This document shows positions 8,021 to 15,835 of a stretch of 31,060 nucleotides of DNA, in pieces. Each line of letters begins with the position of its first letter. Position 1 is the first letter of the stretch. A model generated the notes under the pieces. That model was not told where the DNA came from and did no database searches. It saw only the letters and a list, made by a program, of their open reading frames with translations. The translations under genes were made by a program, and so were the position numbers. The stretch lies in assembly GCA_016935885.1 (NCBI GenBank), contig JAFGQA010000127.1, forward strand, positions 1 through 31,060, written 5' to 3'. The DNA comes from Phycisphaerae bacterium. Its GTDB lineage: Bacteria; Planctomycetota; Phycisphaerae; UBA1845; UTPLA1.

Positions 8021-8155
8021 AGCCAGAACCTAATCTTGATGTCAAAAACTCCGAACCCAGTTCTGATGTTAGCAGGGCCAGATCCAATCCTGTTGGCAAC
8101 CGGGCCAGGTGCCGTCACGGTAGCAATACGGCCAGACACTGGTACCGGCCCCCAC
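8021..8155 (+). repeat. Degenerate minisatellite, 27-nt period
   Basis: Five successive 27-nt units at 8021, 8048, 8075, 8102 and 8129 share the pattern (G)GCCAGA.CC.AATCCTGATG.TA(G)CA. Units 1-4 are recognisably related and unit 5 is weaker. A truncated unit seems to touch the 5' end of the tRNA-Ser (8005-8020). Because 27 is a multiple of 3, the array reads as 9-residue repeats in every frame, which creates spurious open frames here. Confidence 0.7.
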
Positions 8156-9615
8156 GGCGCTGTCTGGCGACCGGCGGGCATCGCACGGGCGCCCTTCGGA
8201 CGAGCCGGCATTATACCAACGCCTCCGAGACCGGCAAGGCGATCGGCTTCGGTCGTGCATGGAACAAGCGCGATGCGTGAGGCGGGGCAGGTCCTGTCGT
8301 GGCTGTGAGCCTGGAAACAGAGCAGGCGTTCGCGGAGAGACCATCAGTCGTCGTCCTTTCATGAGTCCGCTCTTCGCACGCTCGGTTCTCCTTTTGCTGG
8401 ACATGCCTGCTTGTCCTGAGGTCTCGGCCGATAAACGGGATGAAAGCCGACTGCACCTCGACGCGGAACAGAGACGTCGGGTGAGCAACATTCTCCGCCT
8501 GCCGCAGGTCGGCGTGGTGCTTGTGCCCCTCTCTCCCCAGGGGAAATCGGGGCTTTTTCACCTTCTGCTGGTGCCCCACTGTTCCTGCGTGATCCTCGGA
8601 GGTCCTCAGGCCTGGGACGCCGACGTCGCCGGTCAATGAGTGTGCCATGAGCGTCGGGGAGGTGGCGCCGACCTCGGGCCGCGGTGGGGGTCGGTCGGGA
8701 GTCAGGCGTCCGATAAAGGCGCCTTGCGTGAGCGCTGGTCCGTGGCGGTCGTGGAACCGGCACACTCCCCGGCCGTGCGATGCGAGGCTTGAAGCGGACT
8801 TCCCGGCATAGCCGCTGGTCGGGGTGCCCCACCAGACCGTTGCGGCGCGCAGCGCCTCACAACTGGGGCTCCAATCGTCTTCATCATCACAAAGTCGGGG
8901 GGGATCAGAGGGTGTGCGGAGACGGTTGTGGGAACGCCTGGATTATGGGAACCAAAAAAAGTCCGGAAAGGGCTTGAAAGCGTCCCTGGTGTCTGGTAAC
9001 CTTAGAAACTATGCAGGGATAGCGGATCCGGACATTGTGGTCTGATCCGCTTTCGGCCAGGGACGGCTGTCTTGATGGAGCGGAGAGAGGGACGCGCGCT
9101 GCCCAATATCGGAGCCGCGAGTCCGTGACCAGTTCCAGGTCTTGGGAAGGCGCCGGGAAGCACCTGCCGGAGGACGCGGCACAACGTGTCGGGGTCGTTG
9201 TGTGATAGCCGTATCGTGAGAGGGCACGATCGCTGGGCTTGGCACTGCTTGACGGAGTGACCAAGGGAATGGGAACGGGGATATAGGGATAACGAGCAAG
9301 CCCGCCATGTGGAGGTGCGCGTGTTCCGGACTGGATTCTCGGCGCGTGTTCGGAACCGCGAGAAGGCCGTGAGGATACTCGCATAAGCTGCTGAGGGAAG
9401 AGGAGGTGTTCATGGGTCCATGAATGAACGGCTTGAGTCAAGGGCCGGGTGGTTTTCCCGTCAGGCTCTTTTGGGCGCAAGGGGAGACAGGCGAAACGGT
9501 GTTTGGGACAGATGTGCTTACGTTCGGCGAGCAGACGTCGTGCAGGTCGTACGAGACGAGACGGGGCATATGGGTGGAATGCCGCTGATTCAACGAATGG
9601 TGTTTGTCCGAATTT
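8156..9615. other. Long spacer and leader region, no gene supported
   Basis: About 1.46 kb between the tRNA region and the large cohesin/dockerin gene. Long open frames occur on both strands (for example minus 8211-8765 and minus 8905-9687), but none has a recognisable product or ribosome binding site. Between about 8360 and 8640 both strands show high GC at third positions, so a decayed gene cannot be excluded. A perfect 8-bp-stem hairpin, AGCGGATC/GATCCGCT, lies at 9021-9051. I see no known riboswitch consensus. Confidence 0.4.
9021..9051 (+). other. Hairpin AGCGGATC/GATCCGCT
   Basis: A perfect 8-bp inverted repeat with a 15-nt loop, followed by TTTC. It could end a transcript from the left or be a structural element in the leader of the downstream gene. 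No supporting context. Confidence 0.35.
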
Positions 9616-9667
9616 GTGATCCAAGGTTGTGATCTGAAGTGGTGATCCGACATTGCGATCCAAGCTT
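9616..9667 (+). repeat. Four 13-nt tandem repeats upstream of the cohesin/dockerin gene
   Basis: Units GTGATCCAAGGTT, GTGATCTGAAGTG, GTGATCCGACATT and GCGATCCAAGCTT sit head to tail. They end 5 nt before the ribosome binding site (AGGAGGAAAGG, 9673-9683). They lie in the likely 5' leader and could be a protein-binding array or a simple expansion. Confidence 0.75.
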
Positions 9668-9688
9668 TTGACAGGAGGAAAGGACACG

Positions 9689-12649
9689 ATGAAATCGAGA
9701 AAGAGAATTGTGTTGGGGGCTGTGGTAGCCTCCGTCGGATTGGCCCTGTTGGCTCAGAGTGCATTTGCTTTTGCCCTCAGACCCGTCGACGGGCCAAAGG
9801 GTTACGCAAGGGATTGGTCGCAGGTGTGGATGATCTCCGACACCGCCTTCGACCACCTCCAGTTCCTCATGGTGAGCCCGGGCGACGCATTCGCGACGCC
9901 GGATGGGATCGACGGCTTCACGGTGGTTGACTGGGTGCAGACGTTCAACGATGGCGAGCTCATGCTTGCCGATGGGCCGGCCACGAACACGCTGTACTTC
10001 ACGACTCACTTCACGGGCGCATCCGCCGATCCGCTGATGTTCCACCTTCAGTGGTGGAGCGGGACAAACATGGTCGGCGAGTCGACGGCGACATGGGATT
10101 GGGATCCCGTTGACGCGCGCTGGGAATGGAAGGTCACCGGTGGCTCCCCGTGGGCGAACGTCCGGGTCGACGCCGCCTACGCTCCTCACGAGGCGGACCT
10201 GACGCTGGTACCAGACCCGGGAGACCCGTCATGCTATCATGTCGGTGATTTGATCACCGTGAACGTGGACATGAGCAATGCGACGCAGCTCATCGTCGGC
10301 GGCCAGTTCTTCTTGGGCTTCGATACGTACAAGCTGGATTTTGTCAGCGCGGATCCTGGCGATGCGCCGTTCACGCGCGAGATCTTCGAGGATGTGCATG
10401 AAGCCGCCGGTACGATCGACTACGTCGTGGGTGTGCCCGACGGCAATCCCGGCACGTCCGCCGACACGACGATGGCCGTGCTTACGTTCCTCGCCACGCA
10501 CGAGATCTGCGACGCGTCGAATCTGATCAACTTCCGCCAGCATTGTCCGCCGTCTCGGCTGACCATCAGTGGCGGGGGGGCCGTGTACGCCACGATGTGG
10601 GAGTTGCCGGCGATCACGATCGACAGCACGCCGCCCGTGTTCGACAACTGCCCGGGCACGGTCCTTCCGGGCGACCCGATCCTGGAAGTGTGGGTCGAGT
10701 GCGACGAGTTGGAGGATACGTATCCCGTTTATGATGAGTTCAGCCAGTTGATCGTGACGGCAACCGACGGGTGCGATTCGGACCCGCTGGTCGAATTCGA
10801 CGAGGTTCGGACCAACGGCCCGTGTGACGACATCTATACGCTCGAGCGGACCTGGACGGCGACCGACTTCTGCGGCAATGAGCGCGTGTGCAAGCTGATC
10901 ATCCACGTGGAAGACACGACGACGCCGTCGATGAGCGGTTGCCCGCAGACCTTCATTACGGTCGAGTGCGACGCGGTGCCTGATCCGGCGGATGTGACGG
11001 CGGAGGATAACTGCGATCCGGATCCGGTGGTCGACTTCTTCCAGACTCGGATCGACGGCCCGTGCGAGGACACCTACACGCTCCTGCGGACGTGGATGGC
11101 AACCGATCGCTGTGGGAACTGGACCACGTGCGCACAGCAGATCACCGTGGAGGATACGACGGATCCGGTGATCGATCCGGCGACCTGCCCCGAGGACATT
11201 ACGGTTGAGTGCGACGCCGTGCCGACCGCGGTGGATCCGGTGGCGACCGACAACTGTGACACGGACCTGGACCTCGAATACACGGAGGTTCAGACCGACC
11301 ATGCGTGTGAGGACAGCTACACGCTGACGCGCACGTGGACGTTCACCGACAACTGTGGCAACTCTGCCACGTGCGTCCAGCTCATCTCGGTGGAGGACAC
11401 GGTGCCGCCGGAGATCATCGGCTGCCCGTGTGACACGACGGTCGAGTGCGACGCCGTGCCAAGTCCGGCGGCTGTGACGGCCACGGACAACTGCGATTCG
11501 TTCCCGAAGATGATCTACACGGAAGTCCGAACCGACGGCTCGTGCGTAGACAGCTACGTGCTGACCCGTACGTGGACGGCGGAGGACAACTGCGGCAACG
11601 AGAGCACGTGCGTGCAGGTCATTACCGTGGAGGACACCACGGCGCCGGTGATCACGTGCCCGCCGCACATTCAGGTGAACGCCGACGTGGGTACGTGCGA
11701 AGCCGTGCTCTGTCCGGGCCCGGCCTCGGCGACCGACAACTGCGACGAGAACGTGGTCATCGCGGGCGTCCGCAGCGACTTCTTGGACCTGTGTTCGGAT
11801 CCGTATCCGGCTGGCGTGACCACCGTGGTTACGTGGACGGCGACGGACAACTGCGGGAACGAGAGTTCGTGCATGCAGACGGTGACGGTGTACGCGGTCA
11901 ACGAGATGACGGTGTCGGTCGAGCTTCAGGGCGCAACGAGTGCCTCGCACAATCGCTGCATCAGATTCGAATTGTGGAACTGCAGCGATCCTGATCCGGT
12001 GCCGGCGGTCGTCGAGCACACCTTCACGTTCGTCGACGGCTTGGCAACGGACACGATCGAGGTGCCGTGCGGGTTCTACACCTGCATCACCGCTCGCGAC
12101 CCGCTGCACACGTTGCGACGGACGCTTGACCCGCTTCCAATCGTAGGTGATGAGTACGTGGCGGACTTCACAGGCGACAGGAAGCTCATCGGTGGCAACC
12201 TGATCATGAGCGCCCCGCCCGATCCCTGCGATTGCATCGACATCCTCGACTTCGGCGCCTACATCGGCACGTGGCCCTTGAACTACGGCACCGGCGACAC
12301 GGATTGCTCGACGGTCGGGCCTCACGGCGACATCGACGGCAACGGCCTCGTGTGGACCGAAGACTGGACGTTCATCCAGCTCAACTTCGGTCAGTGCAGT
12401 GAGCCGAATTGCTGCGAGCGGGGGCGAGGTGGCGACGGTCAAAGTCCGATCACCAGGATCTCGGTGAAGGATCTGTACCGGCGCGGGCTGGGCACGCTGG
12501 CCATCGGCGACCTGAACCGTGACGGTTGGCTGGATACCGCGGATATGCAGGCGTTTATGGAGGGTGCTCGGCCGAAGAAGCCCGGTGACCCGACGAACAC
12601 GCCTTCAAGCCCGACCTCCGTTCATGAAGGTCCGGAATTGGCTCGGTAA
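9689..12649 (+). CDS. Large secreted cohesin-like, HYR-repeat and dockerin protein
   Basis: About 986 residues. The start at 9689 is set by AGGAGGAAAGG just upstream and gives a classic signal peptide (MKSRKRIVLGAVVASVGLAL, cleavage after AQSAFA). An uncharacterised domain follows to about 165. Next is a cohesin-like beta domain (about 169-310; VGDLITVNVDMSNA, GGQFFLGFDTYKL, TTMAVLTFLA). Then come five Cys-rich repeats of about 80 residues (about 317-737), each built as VECDAVP..., DNCD, TxxRTWTATD, CGNxxTC and ITVEDTTxP, resembling HYR-type Ig-like domains. The C-terminus (about 880-960) has two dockerin-type calcium loops, GDIDGNGLVWTEDW and GDLNRDGWLDTADMQAF. It is probably an extracellular adhesive or scaffold protein stabilised by disulfides and Ca2+. 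A long mirror frame on the other strand is a composition artefact. Confidence 0.9.
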   Translation: MKSRKRIVLGAVVASVGLALLAQSAFAFALRPVDGPKGYARDWSQVWMISDTAFDHLQFLMVSPGDAFATPDGIDGFTVVDWVQTFNDGELMLADGPATNTLYFTTHFTGASADPLMFHLQWWSGTNMVGESTATWDWDPVDARWEWKVTGGSPWANVRVDAAYAPHEADLTLVPDPGDPSCYHVGDLITVNVDMSNATQLIVGGQFFLGFDTYKLDFVSADPGDAPFTREIFEDVHEAAGTIDYVVGVPDGNPGTSADTTMAVLTFLATHEICDASNLINFRQHCPPSRLTISGGGAVYATMWELPAITIDSTPPVFDNCPGTVLPGDPILEVWVECDELEDTYPVYDEFSQLIVTATDGCDSDPLVEFDEVRTNGPCDDIYTLERTWTATDFCGNERVCKLIIHVEDTTTPSMSGCPQTFITVECDAVPDPADVTAEDNCDPDPVVDFFQTRIDGPCEDTYTLLRTWMATDRCGNWTTCAQQITVEDTTDPVIDPATCPEDITVECDAVPTAVDPVATDNCDTDLDLEYTEVQTDHACEDSYTLTRTWTFTDNCGNSATCVQLISVEDTVPPEIIGCPCDTTVECDAVPSPAAVTATDNCDSFPKMIYTEVRTDGSCVDSYVLTRTWTAEDNCGNESTCVQVITVEDTTAPVITCPPHIQVNADVGTCEAVLCPGPASATDNCDENVVIAGVRSDFLDLCSDPYPAGVTTVVTWTATDNCGNESSCMQTVTVYAVNEMTVSVELQGATSASHNRCIRFELWNCSDPDPVPAVVEHTFTFVDGLATDTIEVPCGFYTCITARDPLHTLRRTLDPLPIVGDEYVADFTGDRKLIGGNLIMSAPPDPCDCIDILDFGAYIGTWPLNYGTGDTDCSTVGPHGDIDGNGLVWTEDWTFIQLNFGQCSEPNCCERGRGGDGQSPITRISVKDLYRRGLGTLAIGDLNRDGWLDTADMQAFMEGARPKKPGDPTNTPSSPTSVHEGPELAR

Positions 12650-12687
12650 CCCGAGGCGTATGAAGGCGATGTGAAGCCATCACAGAA

Positions 12688-12738
12688 CACCCGCCGGCGC
12701 AGCGCGTGGCCCAAAGGCCGCGCGCTGGCTGGCGGGTG
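12688..12738 (+). terminator. Strong hairpin between the two dockerin genes
   Basis: Arms CACCCGCC...GCAGCGCG and CGCGCGCTGGCTGGCGGGTG pair around a TGGCCCAAAGGCC tip, giving a GC-rich stem of about 20 bp with small bulges, 39 nt after the stop. There is no long T-tract. It likely separates the two transcription units, as a -10-like box follows. Confidence 0.55.
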
Positions 12739-12748
12739 GTGGTTTGTG

Positions 12749-12754
12749 TATAAT
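12749..12754 (+). promoter_or_regulatory. Possible -10 box upstream of the second dockerin gene
   Basis: A perfect TATAAT lies 52 nt before the ATG at 12806 and directly after the hairpin. A -35 at the right distance is poor (TGGCTG, inside the hairpin arm), so the promoter is only suggested. Confidence 0.35.
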
Positions 12755-12805
12755 GAACAAGTTGGATTTCGGTAGATTGGTTGGAGAGGTAATGAGGGGG
12801 ATGCC

Positions 12806-13573
12806 ATGTTGACTTTTCGAATGCCCAGGATCTTGGCGGTCTCTGTTTTGGCGTTGACGCTTTTGGCGGCGGCCCGGCCAGGATTCGCATACGTCAATCT
12901 GGTCTTGGTGGCTGTCCCGGAGGGGTGCGCCACGCGCGTGCTGGAGGTCGATCTCTACGCCGTGTCGGATGACCAGACCGATCAGCCCGTTTCGTCGATG
13001 GATGTGATCCTCTCATGGGACCCCGTCGCCCTCGGACTTCTCGGGATCGACGACACGCTGACGTATCCCTACCAGTGGTACTCCTCCGGCTTTCCAAGCC
13101 CTGACCCGTTTGGCCTGAACGATACGTGGACCGATGGCAATGGTCTGTACACGGCGTTGGGTCGGCTCTGCTTTCCTCCCTGCCTCGCGTATGCCACGCC
13201 CGAAGGGCTGTGGGTGACGAGGATTCGCTTTGAGAAGCTGCGCGTGGGCATCCCCACGACGGTGGCGATTCTCGATACTTACCCCAGCGACCCCGTCGCG
13301 CACACCATTGTCTATGGCGATGAACCCGGTGAAGACGTCACCGGCACGCTGGGCCATGTGGAGTTGACACCGGCGGCGGAAGGCGACCTGAACGCAGACG
13401 GAGCGGTTGACCTCAACGACATCGAAGCGTTCACCCTTGCCCTGTGCGATGCCGCGGCCTACGCCGCTGCGTATCCGGATGCCGACATCGACAACGCCGA
13501 CTGCGACTGCAACGGCAAGATCAACGGCTACGATGTGGGCGCCTTCGTCGAATTGCTTCTGGCCGGAAGTTGA
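12806..13573 (+). CDS. Secreted cohesin-like domain protein with dockerin repeats
   Basis: A 255-residue exported protein. Signal peptide about residues 1-29 (MPRILAVSVLALTLLAAARPGFA). The main domain (about 30-190) has the cohesin-like pattern of a conserved beta-sandwich: VLEVDLYAVSD, SSMDVILSWDPVALGLLGID, TRIRFEKLRVG, TVAILDTYP. It is followed by a dockerin pair: GDLNADGAVDLNDIEAF and, less regular, CDCNGKINGYDVGAF, separated by a hydrophobic Ala/Tyr-rich helix. GAGGGGG lies 5 nt before the ATG; another ATG at 12801 opens only a 3-codon frame. With its neighbour it forms a pair of surface proteins that each carry both a cohesin-like and a dockerin-like part, a layout common in planctomycetes rather than a true cellulosome. 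Confidence 0.88.
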   Translation: MLTFRMPRILAVSVLALTLLAAARPGFAYVNLVLVAVPEGCATRVLEVDLYAVSDDQTDQPVSSMDVILSWDPVALGLLGIDDTLTYPYQWYSSGFPSPDPFGLNDTWTDGNGLYTALGRLCFPPCLAYATPEGLWVTRIRFEKLRVGIPTTVAILDTYPSDPVAHTIVYGDEPGEDVTGTLGHVELTPAAEGDLNADGAVDLNDIEAFTLALCDAAAYAAAYPDADIDNADCDCNGKINGYDVGAFVELLLAGS

Positions 13574-14027
13574 CGCGGGTCATCATATCACCTTGGTGAA
13601 CGAGGCTTGCCGCCTCCGCGATATCTTTCTGAACGCAACGGACTTCGATGATTCGCTGGTTGGTGTGCGTCCCAGAACCCTTCTGGCACGCCGCTCAAGG
13701 CGGTGCGGTCACCAGGTCCGGCCCGTGACGCAGCACGGCAGGACGCCGGTGCCACTGCTTCAGGAAAGACCCGTGCTGGAATCGTGTCCGTAACAGTCTG
13801 GGCGGGTGTCACTGGCAGTTCGCCTGCCAGTGTGCATGCCTCATGTGCCCACCAGAGAAACCGCACGGGCGGACAAGCCGCCCGTGGCACGCAAAGTCAA
13901 TGCCGCCGGACGTGTCATGGACACGCTGGAATCTGGTCCGGGGTGATCGGCTGGAATCCACGGAGGGGTCGTGCTATAAGGCACTTCCTGTGCGGCGATC
14001 GAACCGTGCGCTCGACGTCCACGCCGC
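13574..14027. other. Spacer with a double-hairpin repeat
   Basis: The only structure I can name is the complete double-hairpin repeat at 13804-13920. The 230 bases before it have no recognisable gene. No ribosome binding site or promoter for the permease gene is evident. Confidence 0.5.
13804..13920 (+). repeat. Double-hairpin dispersed repeat, complete copy
   Basis: It has CACTGGCAG/CTGCCAGTG, a spacer with GTGCCCACCAGA, CACGGGCGG/CCGCCCGTG, then GGCACGCA and the conserved tail GCCGCCGGACGTGTCA. It is very close to the complete copy at 225-340. Confidence 0.8.
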
Positions 14028-14054
14028 GTGTCGAACACCTTCGCCCGACCCTCG

Positions 14055-15644
14055 ATGGTGCGCCCGCCGATGCCACGTCGAATCATCCTGACCGGTGTTG
14101 TGTTCCTGCACGCGTTCGTGCTGGTCGCGGCGGTCAGTGTGCCTGGCTACGCGATCGGTGGTGCGATCTGGGCGATTCTGAGCGACTCCGCTTCCGAATC
14201 CCTGGCGGAGATCGTGAGCGCCGATCGGTGGCTGGCGCTGCTGGCCAACACGGCAATCGTCTGCGGCGCGGCGGTTGTGACCACCATGGTGTTGGGGGGG
14301 CTGTTCGGGTGGATTACGGCACGGACCGACATGCCGGGGCGAAGGCTGCTTGTCGGCGGGGCGATCCTGGGGGCGTGCATTCCAATTTACATAAGCGTCG
14401 TTTTCGTCTTCTCCTTCATTCCGGTCACGAGGCTCCATGGGTCCGCAATGGCATGTGGGGTGTTGTACGGGCTGCTCTACACGCCGCTGGCGATTGTCAT
14501 ACTGGGTGCGGCGTTTCGCGCGGTGGACCGCGACCTCGAAGAACAGGCATTGCTCGATGCGGGCCTGCCGTCGGTCTTCCTGCGCGTGACGTTGCCGCAG
14601 ACCGGCTGGGGAATCGTGACGCTCGGCATGATGATCGTTCTGTTGGTCGGAACGGACTACACGATTACGGACATGCTGATGGTTCGGACGTTTGCGGAGG
14701 AGGTTTACACGCAATTCGCGATGGGCCGCGCTCAGGCCGGGCCGCTCATGACATCCACCCCTGTATTCATCGCCATGGCGGGGATGCTGGTGGGGCTTCA
14801 GGGACGGTACCGCTTGCTGGGTGAGAACACGCCGTGGCAGTTTGGAGCCCGACCGCGCGTTGTGGCCCTGGGCCGCTGGCGTGTGGGGTTGGCGTTCGCC
14901 TGTGTCCTGATCACGGCCGTGCTGGTCGGCTTGCCCACCGTCTCGCTGTTGAGGCGAATCGACTCGATCAACGGGTTCTTCGCGGCGACGAGGGGATTAC
15001 GGCCGGAATTGCTTCTATCCGCATTGCTCGCCACGGCGGGCGGGCTGATCGTTGTGCTGCCGTCGGTGGGCCTGGCCTGGAGTGCCGTGCGCGGCGGGCG
15101 GTTGCGATGGCCAGTTTGCACAGCGGTGGTCTTATTGTTGGCACTGCCGGCGCCGGCGGCCGGGATCAGCTTGATCGGGATGTTGAACCGTGACATCGCA
15201 GGCTCTGGTTGGCCGGGAGTGGTCTACGATTCGCCTGTCGTGATCGTGATGGGTTACGTCGTCCGGTTCCTGCCGATCGGCGTGCTCCTGCTGCTGCCGG
15301 CCGTTCAGCGTGTGCCGAGGGATCTCGAGTCGGCGGCGCGGATCGACGGGTGCCATTGGCTTGCGACGCAATGGCATGTATACTGGCCGGCCATAGCGAG
15401 GCACGTGGTGGTGGTGTGGCTGGTGGTCATCATCCTGTGCTTCTCCGAGGTGGGCGCCACCGTGCTCTTGGCGCCGCCGGGCTGGGCAACTGCGTCCGTT
15501 CGAGCGTTTACGTTGATCCATTACGGCGTGTACCGTGATCTGGCCGTGCTCGCCATCTTGTCCGTCGGGAGCCTTGTGCTTCCGTGGTTGCTGTTGGTGG
15601 TGCTCCTGAGGAGAAGTCAAGAAACCGGAAGGTCAGCGAGTTAG
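14055..15644 (+). CDS. ABC transporter permease, fused iron(III)-type (FbpB/SfuB-like)
   Basis: About 529 residues forming two fused permease halves with about twelve transmembrane helices, as in Fe3+ ABC importers. Each half carries an EAA-type loop that contacts the ATPase: DLEEQALLDAGLPSVFLRVT in the first half and DLESAARIDGCHWLATQWHV in the second. Export of the neighbouring binding protein and the family layout point to ferric iron uptake across the inner membrane, though thiamine or sulfate-type substrates cannot be excluded. The start is uncertain: ATG 14055 or 14070 or GTG 14028, none with a Shine-Dalgarno sequence. The TAG stop (15642-15644) lies inside the first bases of a dispersed repeat. 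The ATP-binding subunit is not encoded in this window. Confidence 0.88.
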   Translation: MVRPPMPRRIILTGVVFLHAFVLVAAVSVPGYAIGGAIWAILSDSASESLAEIVSADRWLALLANTAIVCGAAVVTTMVLGGLFGWITARTDMPGRRLLVGGAILGACIPIYISVVFVFSFIPVTRLHGSAMACGVLYGLLYTPLAIVILGAAFRAVDRDLEEQALLDAGLPSVFLRVTLPQTGWGIVTLGMMIVLLVGTDYTITDMLMVRTFAEEVYTQFAMGRAQAGPLMTSTPVFIAMAGMLVGLQGRYRLLGENTPWQFGARPRVVALGRWRVGLAFACVLITAVLVGLPTVSLLRRIDSINGFFAATRGLRPELLLSALLATAGGLIVVLPSVGLAWSAVRGGRLRWPVCTAVVLLLALPAPAAGISLIGMLNRDIAGSGWPGVVYDSPVVIVMGYVVRFLPIGVLLLLPAVQRVPRDLESAARIDGCHWLATQWHVYWPAIARHVVVVWLVVIILCFSEVGATVLLAPPGWATASVRAFTLIHYGVYRDLAVLAILSVGSLVLPWLLLVVLLRRSQETGRSAS

Positions 15645-15728
15645 CAGCCCGTGGCAAGACTGTGGCACCAGTGCCAAAGCCGGTGGTTCTCACGGTCAGG
15701 AACGGCGTTTCCGAACCGCCGCTTTCCC
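15641..15728 (+). repeat. CAGCCCGTGGCAA repeat touching the permease stop codon
   Basis: The repeat begins TTAGCAGCCCGTGGCAAGAC, so its TAG is the stop codon of the permease gene. It continues with TGTGGCACCAGTGCCA, CCGGTGGTTCTCACGGTCAG and GAACGGCGTTTCCGAACC. A nearly identical copy lies at 30974-31060, where no gene ends. It contains GTGGCACCAGTGCCA-type palindromes. Confidence 0.75.
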
Positions 15729-15835
15729 TTTTGCCCCGAGCTGTTAGGGCTTCTTCGAGCCGGATGCCGGGAATATTCGGTGGCATCTGGTAAGAGTAGA
15801 GTCAACGGCCCGGAATCAGGCGTGAGGAGGTGTCT

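Noticed and set aside
7903..8211. Minus frame of 102 codons covering the tRNA-Ser region
   Set aside because: Its end is the translation of the tRNA (VAGVRIPPSPL type) and its start is the 27-nt minisatellite.
8905..9687. 260-codon minus frame upstream of the large surface protein gene
   Set aside because: No recognisable family, Pro/Arg/Ser-rich composition, no start signal. It overlaps the leader and 13-nt repeats of the plus-strand gene.
10229..12442. Long open frame on the minus strand (737 codons) inside the cohesin/dockerin gene
   Set aside because: It mirrors the strongly biased codons of the plus-strand gene. The plus strand has a signal peptide, ribosome binding site, repeats and dockerin motifs; the minus frame gives an Arg/His/Val-rich sequence with no domain.
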